This document shows positions 11,335 through 21,901 of a DNA stretch of 64,000 nucleotides, piece after piece. Position 1 is the first letter of the stretch, and each line of letters starts with the position of its first letter. This DNA is from Xanthoparmelia taractica (lineage: Eukaryota; Ascomycota; Lecanoromycetes; Lecanorales; Parmeliaceae): NCBI GenBank assembly GCA_033085395.1, contig JANQBS010000043.1, positions 62,001 through 126,000 on the forward strand. The letters run 5' to 3'. A program made the position numbers and the translations under genes. The notes under the pieces are model-generated. The model did not search any database. It was not told where the DNA came from and was given only the letters and a program-made list of their open reading frames with translations.

Positions 11335-13093
11335 CTAGAAATGCTCCTTCCAGAATCTAAACCTAACGTCGCTCGATGTCGCCTCACTAGCCGCCGTTCT
11401 AATATCTCTCGCAGCGTTGTTTGGTCCGCAAAAGTAGACCCCAACGTCTGCTTCTTGACCCTTCAAGCCGTGCATATAGCTTCCATCCATGATTCCATCT
11501 CTCATCGCTCCGAAGAGCCTTTTGAAATCTGGTCTCCCGAAGTTGGTCCTGCTGTTCAGGGCTGTTAAAGGGTCAAGGTTCGTGCCAACGCTGTTGAGGT
11601 AGATGTTTGCCGTAGTATCTGGATCTAAGCGCTGGGTGAGATACGTATGTATGCGGAGGAACTCGGGACCAGCGCCGGAGCCGGCGGCTGCTTCCATAGA
11701 TTGGGCTTCGAGAGAGGAGAGAAGGGTTTGAAACCATTCAAACGAGCTGGTGTCCTTGCAGACCCAGATGAATTCTAGTCTTCGTAGACGATGTGGTGGA
11801 TTCGGACCGGCGCGCAGATGCCATATGTTCTTGAGAATACTAGCCCACGGTGTTACACCGATGCCTGTGCCAATGAGCACGGCGATTTCATGGTCAAAGA
11901 CATCCTCGGCTGGAGCACCATAGGGGCCATCAACTCGAATGGCAGGCATTTCTTGGCCGTTTTGCAGAGCGATTTCGTAGATGCCCATGAGGTCTAGGCC
12001 GTCGAACTCTTTCGCTTGAGAAGGTCCGGCTCCAAGAGCGTCACCAAGTGCCCGGGTCCAGTCGCCGACTTGACGGACATGGATGGAAACGTAGGGATCG
12101 AAGGGACAAGAAGTGATGGTAAAAGGATGCCATTGGGTTGTGCTGACCGAGGGTACATTCAAGAGCAACCATTGGCCGGCCTTGTAGTTCATGCTTGGTT
12201 TGATGAATTGGATCTCGAGCGCATCGTAAGGGTGTCGGATGACTTTGTGTATACGCGTGGGGCGGCGAGACTGTATCTCACGGTAGATCCGCTCGATCAG
12301 GTATAGACCGCCTCCCCAAAGCTCCCACCGCCAGCCTTCATAGCCCAAACAATGGTTCCAGAAGGGCGAGCCGGCGAAAGGAGAGTAAGGAAGCTCCGTG
12401 TCCCGGACAAAGCATCCGGTGGCGTGAGTATAGAGGGCGAGAAAGAAAGGGACAAAAAGATGGTGGGTATACCAGAATGTTTCGTACGATTGCTGGCGGA
12501 TTCGAACGTGGGAGGTGGTGAACATCATAAGCATGCAGAATAGCATGACATGACCTGTTATGCCCCCAGCTTGGGTGTAGTGTATTTGCACTGCTGTTTC
12601 GGGTCTTATCTGGTTCCGTTCAACGTTGAAGAAGCTGCTTATGTTAGCGTAGCTTACAACATAACGGACTGAGATGCCCACTTGACATAGTGCGCACAAA
12701 CATGCACACAGGTCCAGAAGAGCAGAGAGTAAGCCACTTGTCTGTGAAACCATTGCGTTTCATCCAGCGCTAGCCATCTTATCTTCGGTCTTATCCACCT
12801 TAGAAGGTTCTTGCACATCGGCAATACTATTATTGTCCCATCCACTGACAATGCCAGACCAGCACCCCGAGATATCCATACAGAAAATGTCAGCTTATTA
12901 AGTCCAGCTAAACGTTTATCAGATGCTTGCTTCCACCTGAAGATGCATCAGCATTGAGTCATGAACTCTCCGGGGATCCAACTAACCATCCTAATGCAAA
13001 TACTCCAACATGTAAGCCGTGAAATAAAGTATTGAAAAGTACCATCCTCCAAGTTAACTCCTTACTAAACCATCCTTTTTGACCGACCGCCAT
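11335..13093 (-). CDS. noxB: Superoxide-generating NADPH oxidase NoxB
   Basis: Three exons, 13093-12987, 12936-12682 and 12634-11335, give 553 residues in continuous phase; introns are 50 and 47 bp and the stop is TAG. The enzyme moves electrons from NADPH through FAD and two hemes across a membrane to oxygen. Six-helix ferric-reductase part: heme histidines at about H100/H114 (HRQVAYSLLFWTCVHVCAHY) and H178-H179/H191 (WYTHHLF, LYTHATG). FAD site HPFTITS; NADPH site GTGIGVTP; VYFCGP and the KEHF C-terminus are all present. The segment PYSPFAG...CLGYEGWRWELWGGG and the short linker before YEIALQNGQEMPAIRVDGPYG are typical of NoxB rather than NoxA, as I recall the families. NoxB works with the NoxR/Rac regulators in sexual development, ascospore germination and plant penetration; those partners are not in this window. 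The gene appears intact. Confidence 0.95.
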
Positions 13094-15499
13094 GCTGATG
13101 ATATGCCGTTATAACCGATATAACACAGGTTAGGCCTGACCAGATTAAATGTCCTTCAGGGATCAGGCAAAATCGCAGGCTGAAGGGTCACAGGGTATGG
13201 AGATTTAGAACAGTCCAAAGCGCGCAACAAGCTTCCACAGGAGCCGTTCGATTTTATTGAAAGCTGATGAAAGATTGGTAGGAGGAATCCAGAAATCCAG
13301 TTGCGATGCGGTCTCTTAGGAGTGATAGGGTCCCCTCTGGCTTGTAGTCACCATCTTTCACTGCCATGAAACTTGCATGAAGCCAGGGTAAAGGAATCCC
13401 ACGGAAGTCTAGATCTCCACCTCTTTGACCTGTGCCTCGCAATGTGTGACCTCGGTTCTCGTATGTATAAGAAGCTCCGAAGTGGTATCAAGGACTTCAA
13501 GGGATCGAAATTGAGGGTTAAGCGCTGAGGTACTTCGCGAGGTACGCGGAACCGGTCGAGGAATGAAGTCCTTTTATGTCACTTTTGCGGGACGAAGATA
13601 GCCTCCACCTTTTCAGGAACAACGGCTTTTACAGCTCAGAACTCATGTATGTACACTCCCGCCTAAATGGGTGGCCTTGAGCGTGCGGCTGAGAACTTCC
13701 TGTGCGTCTTCGCGTCAAGCCGAACAGCGTAGGTGCTGAGACAAATATTCCGGGTATTCTGTCAAGTCTCCTCCGTACTCATTGTTCTCTTAAGTGACGG
13801 TAAAAGTTTAGACTGCAGAGAAAGGACAACTGGTAGCGTCGTACATGGCTCTTTGAAATGCTCGGAAAGATTCAGAAGGCAGTTATGCGCCAATGCCAAG
13901 TGCTTGCTTTGGGACGTGGATCTCACAGTGCGCGTTTAGGTGGGTAAGACAGTAATCCTTGATCCTCGTGGAGCCGTGGAGACACAGTGTTCTCGAGGCA
14001 GTCTCCAATCGGAAATTTCTTGCCGTGTGATGAGACCAAGATACCGAAAGGACTCGGTTCGGTACCGTAGACTCGTGACTGACAAAAGGCCCGTGGAGAG
14101 ACGGCTTGCAAGTTGAGGCATAGCTACTAGCTGCGAGTCTGCACATAGAAGAGGCGTACGCCAAACGCTTTCTGTGTTGGGTGGATTGAGCGTCTCATGC
14201 ATGACTGGTTCTAAGACGTTGAAGCGTGCAGTGGTTGGGAAAGACGTTGTTTACAGAGCCAATCAACGGAGAGGAATAGACGCTTGGAGATAATGCGCTA
14301 AATATAAAGTAGCACTAGCCTTGAATGTTGGCGGCAGCTCGACAAGTTATTCAGGAATCAGGCCATGAGATGAATACAATTCATGATTTACTCTTAGTCT
14401 CTTGGACTATGGTGATTCGAGGAGAAAAGAACGGGAGTGAAAGCCATCCGTCCGTTGTCAATCACAAAAGCTACGAAAGATTCTACACTTCTATTGTCTC
14501 TCATAGGGGAAGGCTGAAAGTCCGAAGAGAGCAATGTGCTGCTGGACCACCACAGTTACAGGATGTAGGGCCACGAACCTACATGCTGTTTCTGCACAGG
14601 TGTTCAGAGTTCATGTGCCGTATCCATTGAAATAATGCACCGCTTGATGGGCGCGTACTCGACTCCTGAAGGGCCACCTTTTTCAACCAGAACAACCCCT
14701 CGGGCTTATTACTCCTCAAGGTATTCCCTTAGGCTCAAGCACACTCTCCTTGAGCATATCACAGACCTTGTGCTCCATCGACTGCCAGATTCTTGAGCAA
14801 TGCTGGCTCTGCAAAAAGAGCATCTTTTCTGCTCGTGTATCAGAAATCTGCAAAGACAGCATCCACCAGCCACCTCAAACTGCCCTTGCATAAATATTCT
14901 CGCCCCCTTTCCAATCAACGTTCAGCTTCTCCTTCATCCACCTTCCGCATGTCCACTAGTTCTTCAGCAAGAAGCCCCCCACCCCCGCTCCCGCCCGTGA
15001 TTTGCTGCATGAAAATCACACGCTAAACAACTGAAAGTTTCGGCGGTTATATTTCTGGGCCATGGCTTGCATGAAGCTATCGATTGGAGTTGAAGAAACT
15101 CTCAGCAGAAGAAATAATTCATCGATTTACGGTTAAGATCGCAGAAATGCAAGCGTGTGGTTTATATGCCGATTGCCGTTATGCCGGGTATGGGCAATTG
15201 TCCATGCGCTCGAGGGTGGCACAAGTTCGTATCGTATGCTCTCTTTTTCCTCCTCTTTGATACCCTTCGACCTCGAAACCTCCTGCCTCCATCCTCGTCG
15301 TCGCTCTCAGTCTATAATCCAGCTCTCTGTACCACGCGACTCGTACAGCATACGACTCCCCGTCATGAGCCACTGAACCCTCAATCAAGCACAACACTAC
15401 CGCCGCCCACTCCTGTGGCCCCACCACGACAGACAATGCTCGAGCCTCGGCCCTGCCGCCGATAACAGCGCTCCCACCATCGCCCAACACCTCAAGGCA
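13094..15499. other. Long intergenic region upstream of noxB
   Basis: About 2.4 kb between the start of noxB (minus) and the DUF7727 gene (plus). Open frames are short and mutually overlapping with no recognisable product. These are divergent genes, so both promoters should lie here. I could not identify specific regulatory sites. Confidence 0.45.
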
Positions 15500-16199
15500 A
15501 TGGGCAAACTGATCAAGAACCACTGGGCCCGCCTCATAATCCTCACCGCCGCAGCCTGTACGTCCCCCCTTCAACACCCATCCACCCACCACCCACTGAC
15601 GTGCCCCCCTCACAGACCAAACCGCCGCCTCACTCTTCGCCTTCTTCTGGCCCAAACTGTTCTGGGACTTCCTGACCACGAACCTCGACCCCGCCGTCCG
15701 ACCCGTCCCAATCCTTCAAATCATCAACCTCCTCCTCGGCCTCCTGGGCCTTTGCTGGGAATGGCCCTTACCGCTCTTCACCGCCGCCGCCACCTCCACC
15801 CGCTTATACAACAACCACCAGCACAACCACCAGCGCAACCACCAGCACCACAACCATCACCCAAACATCACCGCACCAACCTACAGCCACACCTCCCAAA
15901 AACTCACCCAGCCGCACCGGCACCACAAACACACCGACTCCAACCTCCTCCCCCCACTCCCGCCGACCCTCCTGACAAAAGCCCTAGCAGCGATGCACCG
16001 CAGCATCGAAGCCCGCCTGCTCGTCTACCCGCTCAGCACCCTCGCCGCGCTGCTGCTGTACCAGGGCACGAACGCGGGCCTGTACTACGTCGTCGGCATG
16101 GGGGTGTATTTCTGGGGTTTCAGCGAGGGGGAGGTCGTCATGGGCGTGCCGTGGACGCTGCCGCGGCGGCGGAAGGTGGGCGGGATGTCGCGGGTGTGA
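15500..16199 (+). CDS. DUF7727 membrane protein with His/Asn-rich insert
   Basis: Two exons, 15500-15557 and 15616-16199 (58-bp GT-AG intron), encode 213 residues. The N-terminus MGKLIKNHWARLIILTAAAY, the FFWPKLFWDFLT segment, VPILQIINLLLGLLG and the C-terminal half (MHRSIEARLLVYPLSTLAAL, then NAGLYYVVGMGVYFWGF and PWTLPRR) match the pattern I associate with DUF7727. Four hydrophobic segments suggest an integral membrane protein. Residues about 80-140 form an inserted His/Asn/Gln/Pro-rich stretch (repeats of NHQ and HH) that would face one side of the membrane; I do not expect it in typical members, which have a shorter loop. The insert may bind metal, which is inference only. Coding-strand composition is very C-rich up to the insert and G-rich afterwards. 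Confidence 0.82.
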
Positions 16200-16253
16200 T
16201 GTTTTGAGGATTGATCGCTACTGATAAGCGTTTATTCTTTCATTTTAGTCTTT

Positions 16254-16284
<31 letters not shown>

Positions 16285-16784
16285 CTCTACTCTTTCTTTT
16301 TTTCTTTTCTCTCTTTCTCTTTTTCTTGGATGAGCTTGACATGGGAGCTTTGACGACGCTGCATGACCATTGCATACATAGCATGGAGAAGGAGCATTTG
16401 TCGCATTTACACATTTGCATGGGCGGGAGAAAGGAAGGCAGGGGGAGGAGTGTGAAACAGGGCGGATGCAGCGAGAGCATCGATTGGGAGGGATCTAGGA
16501 GATAGAGAGAGATAGCATTGAGCCAGCTGGAAAGGGAAAGGGAAAGCTGAGCTGTACATACTTCCTAAAGGGCATATTTACTGCAAGCTATCCCATTAGC
16601 AGCAAAAGTGGGCAACGCCGTTTTTTCGCCTCTAATTTCATCAAAGCCATAAAGCATGCGTGTCAGTCTTCCTTGCCTTCCATTCCTATTCCTGGCCCTC
16701 AATGACCACCGCCGCGCTCGCCGTCATTCCCTTTGCTCTTTGCTCTTTTTCCTCTCAAGTCTCCGTCCACCTTTTTCACCCCGC
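16200..16784. other. 3' intergenic region with TTTC microsatellite
   Basis: Convergent spacer between the DUF7727 gene and dsk2. It contains a pyrimidine microsatellite at about 16240-16325 and purine-rich sequence around 16480-16550. Confidence 0.6.
16240..16325 (+). repeat. (TTTC)n microsatellite
   Basis: Tandem tttc units, clean at 16252-16281, then breaking down into ctttttttctttt variants. It sits in the 3' spacer shortly after the DUF7727 stop codon. Confidence 0.9.
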
Positions 16785-18217
16785 TCAATGCGTGAGCAGA
16801 TACTCCACCGCCCCCTGCACACTCCCACCCGTCCGCCTCAACGCCTCAATGTTCCTCTCAAACTCATAGAAGCCCATGTCGTTCAGCTGCCTCAATTGCT
16901 CCGCGTACCTATCCTCAGGCGGCCTGTCATCCTGTGGTGCCGGTGGATGCGCCGTGCCGAAACCCCCTGCACCACCGAACCCGCCCAAACCTTGCAGAGC
17001 AGCGAAAGGGTTGAAGCCGGCTTGTGCTGCCGAGTTGGCGTTTGGGTTGTTGGGGTCGGGGTTGGCGGCGGCATTGGCGCCCGTGCCACCCATTGCGCCC
17101 ATCATCTGCTGCATCATTTGTGGGTTCTGCATCATGTTCCGCGCCATATCGGCAATGGGATTAGCACCCTGTTGCGGAGTGGCTCCAGTTGCTTGCGTGG
17201 GACCTGATGGAGAAGCCCCTGGTGTGTTGCCACCCATCCCGCCAACACCGAAAAGAGCCGCGAATGGATTTGCACCCCCGGCTCCACCAGCGCCAGCGGG
17301 GTTGCCAAACATGGCAAAGGGGTTCGGAGGTTGCTGTGGTGTAGCGTCCGGCTGCCTAGGCGTCGCTGTCTCACCTTCCGCTGAAGGCTGCTGGCCTGGT
17401 GTCGTATCCGTGATGCCTGGAGCTGGGAATGCCTGATTACCACCTCCGCCCATGCCGCCGAACATGCCGCCGCCAAACTGTCGTTGCATCTGAGTGATGT
17501 TCCTCAAAGCTTCTGGATTGGTCATCATGGCTCTGAAGCCAGGATCTTGCATCATCTGGCGGACTTGTGGACCCATATCGCGAAGCATAGGGTTGGAGCG
17601 GATCATTTGGTCGATGACTTGTGGATTGGCAAGGGCTTCGTTCAAGGTGGACGCGAAGTTGGGATTTTCGAGCATGGAGGCCATATGTTCGGGGTCAGGC
17701 GGTGGACCCATCTATGCAGATGTAAGCAAGATTGATCGATAAAGGGAGGCACCTTAGTACAGACTCCACCGTCAGGCCCAAACATGCTGGCGTTTGGCAT
17801 CGGCGCATAGCCCGCATACCTCGCCCCCGTCAATCCCGCCAACGGATCCTGCCCCGTTCCACTCGCCAGGTTTGTAGGCACACCCGTAGCAGGTTGAGCG
17901 CCCGTACCTCCCGCGTTCACGCTTCCCTGGTTCGCCGGATTTTGTCTCTGATTGCTCGCGGCACCTTTTACCAAGTGCACCGTGTTCCCCTCTTTCACCT
18001 TGTACGAGCCAAGTGTATCTGCATCTTTGAGGACGCGCCCGGAGTAGATGAGGCGTTGACGGTCTGGTGGTATATCTGCATATTCGGGGCCTGAGAGTTT
18101 GGTCTTCAGGTCGATGACGGTCATGGAGAGAGGGACTGTGAGGACGTATTTGGCATCACTGGAGGATTTGACATTAAAAGTGACAGGCGTTTCATCGGCG
18201 GTAGATTCGTCCGCCAT
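16785..18217 (-). CDS. dsk2: Ubiquilin-type shuttle protein Dsk2
   Basis: Two exons, 18217-17765 and 17711-16785, encode about 459 residues. I prefer the donor gtctgt (53-bp intron), because the alternative gtgcct donor would leave only 41 bp; the latter adds four residues. The protein carries polyubiquitinated cargo to the proteasome. An N-terminal ubiquitin-like domain (about 12-85) includes IPPDRQRLIYSGRVLKDADT and GNTVHLVKG. An STI1 region follows (about 155-235: LENPNFASTLNEALANP, DQMIRSNPMLRDMGPQVRQM), then a Gly/Met/Pro-rich middle. The C-terminal UBA domain (about 413-457) has LNDMGFYEFERNIEALRRTG and ends GAVEYLLTH. Domain order and length are as expected for Dsk2. Confidence 0.95.
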
Positions 18218-19188
18218 GGTGGGGTTCGGTGGTGGCGGCGATGAAAGAGGATGTGGAATAGGGAGTAGATAGATGTACGATGGTTAGACTAGACCTGAGG
18301 TCCAAAATGCTTCTGTTTGTAGTGTAACAGTAGTCGGTAAAGTGTCAAAGTAGTACTGGGGGTTGAAGTCCTTAAGTTGATCTGAATGTTTGGTTGGTCT
18401 TACAAGGTGTGGATGAGGTCAAATGGCGATCTCCTCTCTTTGATCGGTTGTTCCAGAGTAAGCGTCTTTTCCAAGTACTCGCGATTCAATCAACCAACTC
18501 AAAAGACTACGGTACCTCCTGATTGATAAGAGTGAATAGGTGATATGGCATGATCGTCTTCTAATCTAACGTGACCGAAGGATTACAGCAATCTTTGTGC
18601 ACCTTCTCGTTTGGTCTTTCATCTTCCACAGCAACAAAGGTGGAAACTTGGGGGGCGCGAATACAGACTGTTTTCAAGGTCTGATAGGCACGTTGATGCT
18701 ATGGATTTCTATGACTACAAACCTCTTTGTGTGTAGCAACGTATTGAGACTTTTCCTCCACCACAAGCTGTTGTGACCATGACGGATAGAACTGTAAAAG
18801 AAGCTTCACCTCACGCAAAACATGCAGATATACACTGCATGCGTATTCGGGCATACAATTAAAGCAGGTCTCACAAGACGAAATTCCCTAGCACACCTAT
18901 GGCCTATGGCAAGAATCCCAATTTCGATCCAGTGTGAATGCAATTTCCTCTTTCACTGACCTGAACTCAACTCATACTTCCGCTCACACAATGTTGTCGA
19001 GTTCTCTCAGCGGGACCCTCGTGACAACACCTTCTTCGGTCAAGTCCCTAGATTACAATTTCGCAGTCAGCATTGTCTGGTTGACGGGTTGAACCGAGCC
19101 TTGAAATCTATCTGGAGAGTTGAACTCCCAGTAGATGTCCTATGCCTCAAGTCTTGGTCAAACCTAGGAAGCGAGGGCAGGGAACAAC
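18218..19188. other. Intergenic; dsk2 promoter region
   Basis: No gene seen. This holds the upstream region of dsk2 (minus) and the 3' end region of the next minus-strand gene. AT-rich and without obvious repeats. Confidence 0.5.
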
Positions 19189-21287
19189 TTACTCGATCTC
19201 GTCGTTGTCGTGCATTGTGTCTTCTGGGCTAAGCTTTGAGACCTTCCTGGTTGGAGAGCTGTCTGGATTGTCGAGTCTGTTCATCTCATTGACCTTCGAT
19301 GCAGCAACTTTGGTCACTCGTTTCCGCTTGCCCTCACCGGACTTCTCACCACTGGCGACCCCACTGTTCTCTTTACCTAAAGCACTGGCAGAAGGTGCAG
19401 ATGCTCGTCTCTGAGATTTGCCGCTTGGTACTTCAAGGCCCACCTCGCTGGTCCGGCCTTCCTTTCTGCTTTTCACATTTCCCGCGGGCCTTCCAACAGG
19501 CCGTTTCCTGTCTTGGTCCTCCGCTTTCTCGCCGGTCTCATCGTCAAAATCGGATTGGCGAGAAGCTGGCCTGGGGTTGTCGGAGCCAGAGTTGACGCTG
19601 TTGTTCGATGATACACGTGGACTGAAAGCGGGGGGAGGGTCCCGTGTTGTCACGGATACGGAGCGAGGCATGCCGGCAAAGGAGACGGCTCTGAGCTCCG
19701 TCGCTGTTGAGGGTTTTCCGGGAGGTGTGTTGGCCGCACTGTTGACCCGGGTGTTCGATGGAGCAGAAATACCACTGTTGGCTGAGAAATCTCGAGGACT
19801 CATGCGAGCTATCAAGCCATCAAACAGGCTTTCGCTCACTTGCTCCTCGATCTCCGCGTTTTCTTCCACGTAGTGAAGGTGAGAAACCTTAACTGTAGTC
19901 GAGTCTTCACCAGTATACCAAGAGACTTGGCGACTGCTTGCTAACGATTGAGGGCGAGAGCAGTCGGGCATAGGATGGCTGCGGCGGCTATTCGCTGCCG
20001 AGGAAGGACGAGTAACATCTGGCATCGGTTCGTCATAGCTGTCGGAAGTAGGGCGAGACCGGTCTTTCATGGAAATGTCACCTGAGGCAGTAGTACTACG
20101 GCTCCACGGGTTTCGGTGGTTGTAGGGATTGGCTCCGCTAATGAAAGGGTCGGAGGTCGGACCCTGCTGGCCCCAGAAAGGATCATCATTTTGGAGTCGA
20201 GGATGACGAAATCCGTGTAGCGGAGTGGGTAATGAGCCTATTGTTGGATCGAATTTTGCACGGGGACCGACCAACGATGCTTTTCGGCGGCGTGGTGAGT
20301 GGGCATGCGTGTCAGGATCTGCTGCTTGCGTATGAGGTGAAGCAACGTTGTTAGATTGCTGCGCAGCCTGAAAGAACAATCCCTGATTGGGCCAAGCTAT
20401 GCCACAATTCTCAAGTATATCTGCATTGGTCTCAGCATAAGTAGCTAAAGTGCTCAAGTTCCATCGTACGTAATGGAGCATGCTGAAAGGAGAACGAGAC
20501 AAGGTTCTTCGTTTTCTCGAAAGCGGAGGTTCCTGGTCCATGATTGATCCCTTCAGCGATGATGACCTTGATTCTGCCAATATTCTGAGCAGGGTTGGCC
20601 CAAGTCTGCGTCAGCACCTCAGTATGAAAGGGAGGAAATCGGAGCTGGTCGTGTTTGCCGTCCTTGTCCGTATCTGGCCCTGCATCAGCGTAGAGTCTTT
20701 CTCAACGACGTGTATGCATGCGTACGAGAGCACATATCTGTAGCCACCAAAGTTAGTGCAGTAGATAGCAGAGATGTTCCGTACCTGCTCACCAATCATC
20801 TGAGGCCAAGGAGGATCCGCACTCAACAAGGTACCTCTGAAAATTGTTCGTCAGTCAGCTCACCATAGTAAATGAAACAAGAAGCACGGTGACAAACGCA
20901 ATGCAGACGCCGTCAAGCAAGACCTTTGCCTCGAACCCAACCATGCTCTCCTGAGGGGCCCTAGCCACAGTCTCACGGCTGACGGATGGCGCGGACCAGC
21001 TGTGCAACGACACCCGAAATGGGGACCCAGGGAGGATGCTAGGTATGAAGCATGAGACAGTCGGCAACGGGGCCCTCACGACGGTAAAGTAGGCCGGATG
21101 AGTAGAAGGATTTTGGAGAGCTAAGACGTCTATTGTTGAACTTGTCAGCTGTGGTGGGCGAATGTAATGTCGACTTGTCCTCACCAGGATCTTGATTGAC
21201 GGTGCAAACAGTCCCAAACTCCTGCAGTGGAGTCTTCGAGTCTCCGACTAGAGGGAAGATAAGCACATCCCAATTCTGGTACCTCAT
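19189..21287 (-). CDS. Conserved protein with AT-hook-like motif, 606 aa
   Basis: Five exons, 21287-21185, 21129-20898, 20836-20793, 20679-20470 and 20420-19189, join with matching phases to 606 residues. The N-terminal 200 residues look like a conserved fungal fold: VCTVNQDPDVLALQNPSTHP, APLPTVSCFIPSILPGSPFR, LLDGVCIAGTLL, PDTDKDGKHDQLRFPPFHTE, IGRIKVIIAEGI and FSFQHAPLHILENCGIAWPN. I have seen this arrangement in uncharacterised ascomycete proteins but know no function. The remaining 400 residues are Ser/Pro/Asp-rich and disordered. One basic segment (about 500-530), KRPVGRPAGNVKSRK, resembles an AT-hook, and a second basic patch is KRKRVTKVAASK, so nuclear location and DNA contact are possible (inference). 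The last exon alone gives a long frame that would mislead an automatic caller about the N-terminus. Confidence 0.8.
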
Positions 21288-21901
21288 AACTGCGACTTGG
21301 GCTTGCAGTATATCGCGTCAGTGCTAGCTGAAACGTCGAGGAGATCAATGATGTTGTGAACCCATTAACGAGAGGAGGAAGGGGAGTTGTATGGAAATTT
21401 TCTCGTACGAGCTTCATGTTTCGAATAGGTTGCACCTGCCACACTTGGAAATTTGCAACGAGTGCAGGTCAAGTTGGGGGAAAGAGCTTTGCAATTTTCA
21501 TGTCAGAGCCAGAAGCAATTCAAGTCTCAAGCATGACCTTAGGTCTATCAAGTCTGGAATTTAGGATGTGCTAAAGCTAAGAGAATCTTTTCCACTCACT
21601 CATGACATGCCACCTCCCGCATTCGGGCATGTTACTTCCAGCCACGCTGAATACCTACTGATACGAGGAAAGTGCCTCCGCCCCGTGGTCTCTCCTTGCA
21701 GCCAAACCTCGGTGGTGAGGAAGATGTGCTGAGAAACTCCCCAACTCCTGTCGCTTGATCTTTGCTTTCATGGGAAATTTGAAAAAACGCAAGCATCTCG
21801 GATATCATCGCACCACCAATCTCACAGTCGGGATGAAAAGGTAATGGCAGAAACAGCACCCTGGATCCAGTCCCTATGCAGTCCCTATCCCTCAACATCG
21901 C
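21288..21901. other. Intergenic
   Basis: Spacer between two genes transcribed in the same direction. No supported feature. Confidence 0.45.

Noticed and set aside
16876..17436. 186-codon plus-strand ORF rich in Cys, Gly, Ala and Pro
   Set aside because: It lies fully antisense to the Dsk2 exon; it is the shadow of Gly/Met/Pro repeats.
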